A stretch of DNA of 32,529 nt, taken from assembly GCA_000402835.1 (NCBI GenBank), contig AQRZ01000052.1, positions 16,898 to 49,426 of the forward strand, written 5' to 3'. The stretch is from Synergistetes bacterium JGI 0000079-D21. Its GTDB lineage: Bacteria; Synergistota; Synergistia; Synergistales; 79-D21. Under the pieces are notes generated by a model, which saw only the letters and a program-made list of their open reading frames with translations, had not been told where the DNA came from and ran no database searches. This document shows positions 31,741 to 32,529 of this stretch, in pieces. How positions within the stretch are numbered: position 1 is the first letter of the stretch; each line of letters starts with the position of its first letter. The position numbers were made by a program, and so were the translations under genes.

Positions 31741-32529
31741 TCCTTCCAGCTTGCCATGTAGGCTCTCTGTTCGTCCGTCAGGGGTTCCAGGCTGATTCCG
31801 AGGGATTCGAGCTTCAGCTCGGAGACCGAACGGTCCAGTTCGTCCGGGACCGTGAGCACCTTGGAAGGCAGCGACGGGGTGTTGAGGACGTAAAGGCTCG
31901 AAAGCAGCTGGAGCGCGAAGCTCAGGTCCATGATCTCGATCGGGTGCCCGTCCGCGGCCGCCAGGTTGACCAGCCTTCCCTCCGCCAAGAGGTGAAGCCG
32001 CTTCCCGCCTCTCAGGGTGTAGGTCTGGACGTTGACCCGGGTGTCGTCCCGGCGAACGGAGAGCTCCTCGAGGGCCGGAAGGTCGATCTCCACGTTGAAG
32101 TGCCCGGCGTTTGCGAGGATCGCGCCGTCCTTCATCCGCTCGAGGTGCTCCCTACGGATGACCCGGATGTTTCCGGTGGCAGTGACGAAGAAATCGCCGA
32201 TCGGGGCGGCCTCCTCCATGGACCGGACGTCGCGGCCGTCCATCAGGGCCTCCAGGGCCCGGTGAGGATCCGCCTCCACCACCGTGACCCGGGCTCCCAA
32301 GCCGGCGGCCCGTGTCGCGATTCCCCGGCCGCACCACCCGTAGCCTGCCACCACGAAGGATTTTCCCGCCAGCAGGCCGTTCGTCGTCCGCATCAGCCCG
32401 TCCATGACGGACTGTCCCGTGCCGTACCGGTTGTCAAAGAGGAATTTGCTGTAGGCATCGTTGACGGCGACCATCGGAAAGCGGAGGATTCCCTGCCTCT
32501 CCATCGCCTTCAGGCGCTTGATCCCGGTC
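31737..32529 (-). CDS. ahcY: S-adenosylhomocysteinase, C-terminal part (continues from the fragment at 16923)
   Basis: The rest of AhcY, from the codons for TGIKRLKAM to the stop, open at the right edge. It carries the catalytic and NAD-binding parts: [20 protein letters not shown] with the active-site Asn, Asp and Lys; the Rossmann glycine motif [10 protein letters not shown] followed by Glu ([11 protein letters not shown]); [10 protein letters not shown]; and [15 protein letters not shown]. The C-terminus lacks the PxHYRY-type tail of eukaryotic enzymes and ends [13 protein letters not shown], typical of the shorter bacterial/archaeal form. Bases 32435-32529 duplicate codons also present at 17378-17472. 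The stop overlaps mtaD. Confidence 0.92.
   Translation of the reverse strand, partial: TGIKRLKAMERQGILRFPMVAVNDAYSKFLFDNRYGTGQSVMDGLMRTTNGLLAGKSFVVAGYGWCGRGIATRAAGLGARVTVVEADPHRALEALMDGRDVRSMEEAAPIGDFFVTATGNIRVIRREHLERMKDGAILANAGHFNVEIDLPALEELSVRRDDTRVNVQTYTLRGGKRLHLLAEGRLVNLAAADGHPIEIMDLSFALQLLSSLYVLNTPSLPSKVLTVPDELDRSVSELKLESLGISLEPLTDEQRAYMASWKE
32435..32529 (-). repeat. Right copy of the perfect 95-bp inverted repeat (window end)
   Basis: The reverse complement of these terminal bases equals 17378-17472 with no mismatch. The window ends exactly where the repeat ends as far as can be seen, which is how an assembly edge sharing one k-mer with another edge would look. The copy on this side continues correctly into the remainder of ahcY. 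Confidence 0.97.

Noticed and set aside
24733..32434. The strand switch at 17.5 kb as a natural operon boundary or convergent terminator
   Set aside because: No terminator or intergenic space exists at the junction. The switch cuts through a gene and vanishes when the inversion is undone.
1..32529. Insertion sequences, CRISPR arrays, tRNA genes, phage or defence genes
   Set aside because: I looked for transposase motifs, regularly spaced repeats and tRNA-like folds and saw none. All sizeable frames are accounted for by housekeeping or pilus genes.

Overview
This looks like one contig from a GC-rich (roughly 62% by eye), Gram-negative-type bacterium. A secretin-based type IV pilus operon implies an outer membrane. 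The neighbourhood also has a Clostridia-like flavour: efp, a CD1247-type zinc-ribbon protein, Asp23, nusB and xseA in a row, ispH directly followed by a multi-S1 protein, and an AlaRS of the Cys-rich Clostridia-like type. That combination best fits Synergistota or another diderm relative of the Firmicutes. This is inference from gene content; no 16S sequence is present.

Layout. The first 160 bases hold a 5S rRNA and a strong terminator, so the left edge lies at the end of an rRNA operon. From 303 to 11994 runs a type IV pilus / type II secretion-like locus, all on +: pilB, pilT, pilC, a pilin, two minor-pilin-like genes, then pilM, pilN, pilO, a pilP/gspC-like gene and pilQ, closed by a terminator. 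From 12155 to 16893 runs a + strand housekeeping run: efp, a CD1247-like protein, Asp23, a two-span membrane protein, nusB, xseA and mtnA. At 16923 ahcY begins but breaks off after 17472. Everything from 17473 to the right edge is on the - strand. Read from high to low coordinates it is the rest of ahcY, mtaD, alaS, ruvX, mutS, mutL, miaA, ispH, an S1-domain protein, def, fmt and a P-loop ATPase.

The key structural point is a perfect 95-bp inverted repeat. Bases 17378-17472 equal the reverse complement of 32435-32529, the very last bases of the window. Flipping 17473-32434 joins the two ahcY pieces in frame into a 415-residue S-adenosylhomocysteinase and puts every gene on the + strand. The native order is therefore almost certainly mtnA-ahcY-mtaD-alaS-ruvX-mutS-mutL-miaA-ispH-S1-def-fmt-ATPase. 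Either a recent inversion occurred or, more likely, this is an inverted amplification chimera or assembly hairpin.

How the genes work together. The pilus locus supplies extension and retraction motors, platform, pilins, alignment complex and secretin. The N-terminus of its extension motor carries two tandem c-di-GMP-binding (MshEN) motifs. mtnA, ahcY and mtaD form a methionine/SAM by-product salvage set. The rest is mostly translation (efp, alaS, miaA, S1, def, fmt), RNA and DNA maintenance (nusB, ruvX, xseA, mutS, mutL) and isoprenoid synthesis (ispH). I saw no insertion sequence, CRISPR array, tRNA or defence system, and no clearly undescribed multi-gene system. The least characterised parts are the CD1247/Asp23/membrane-protein trio, the large PilX-like protein and the ATPase beside the junction.
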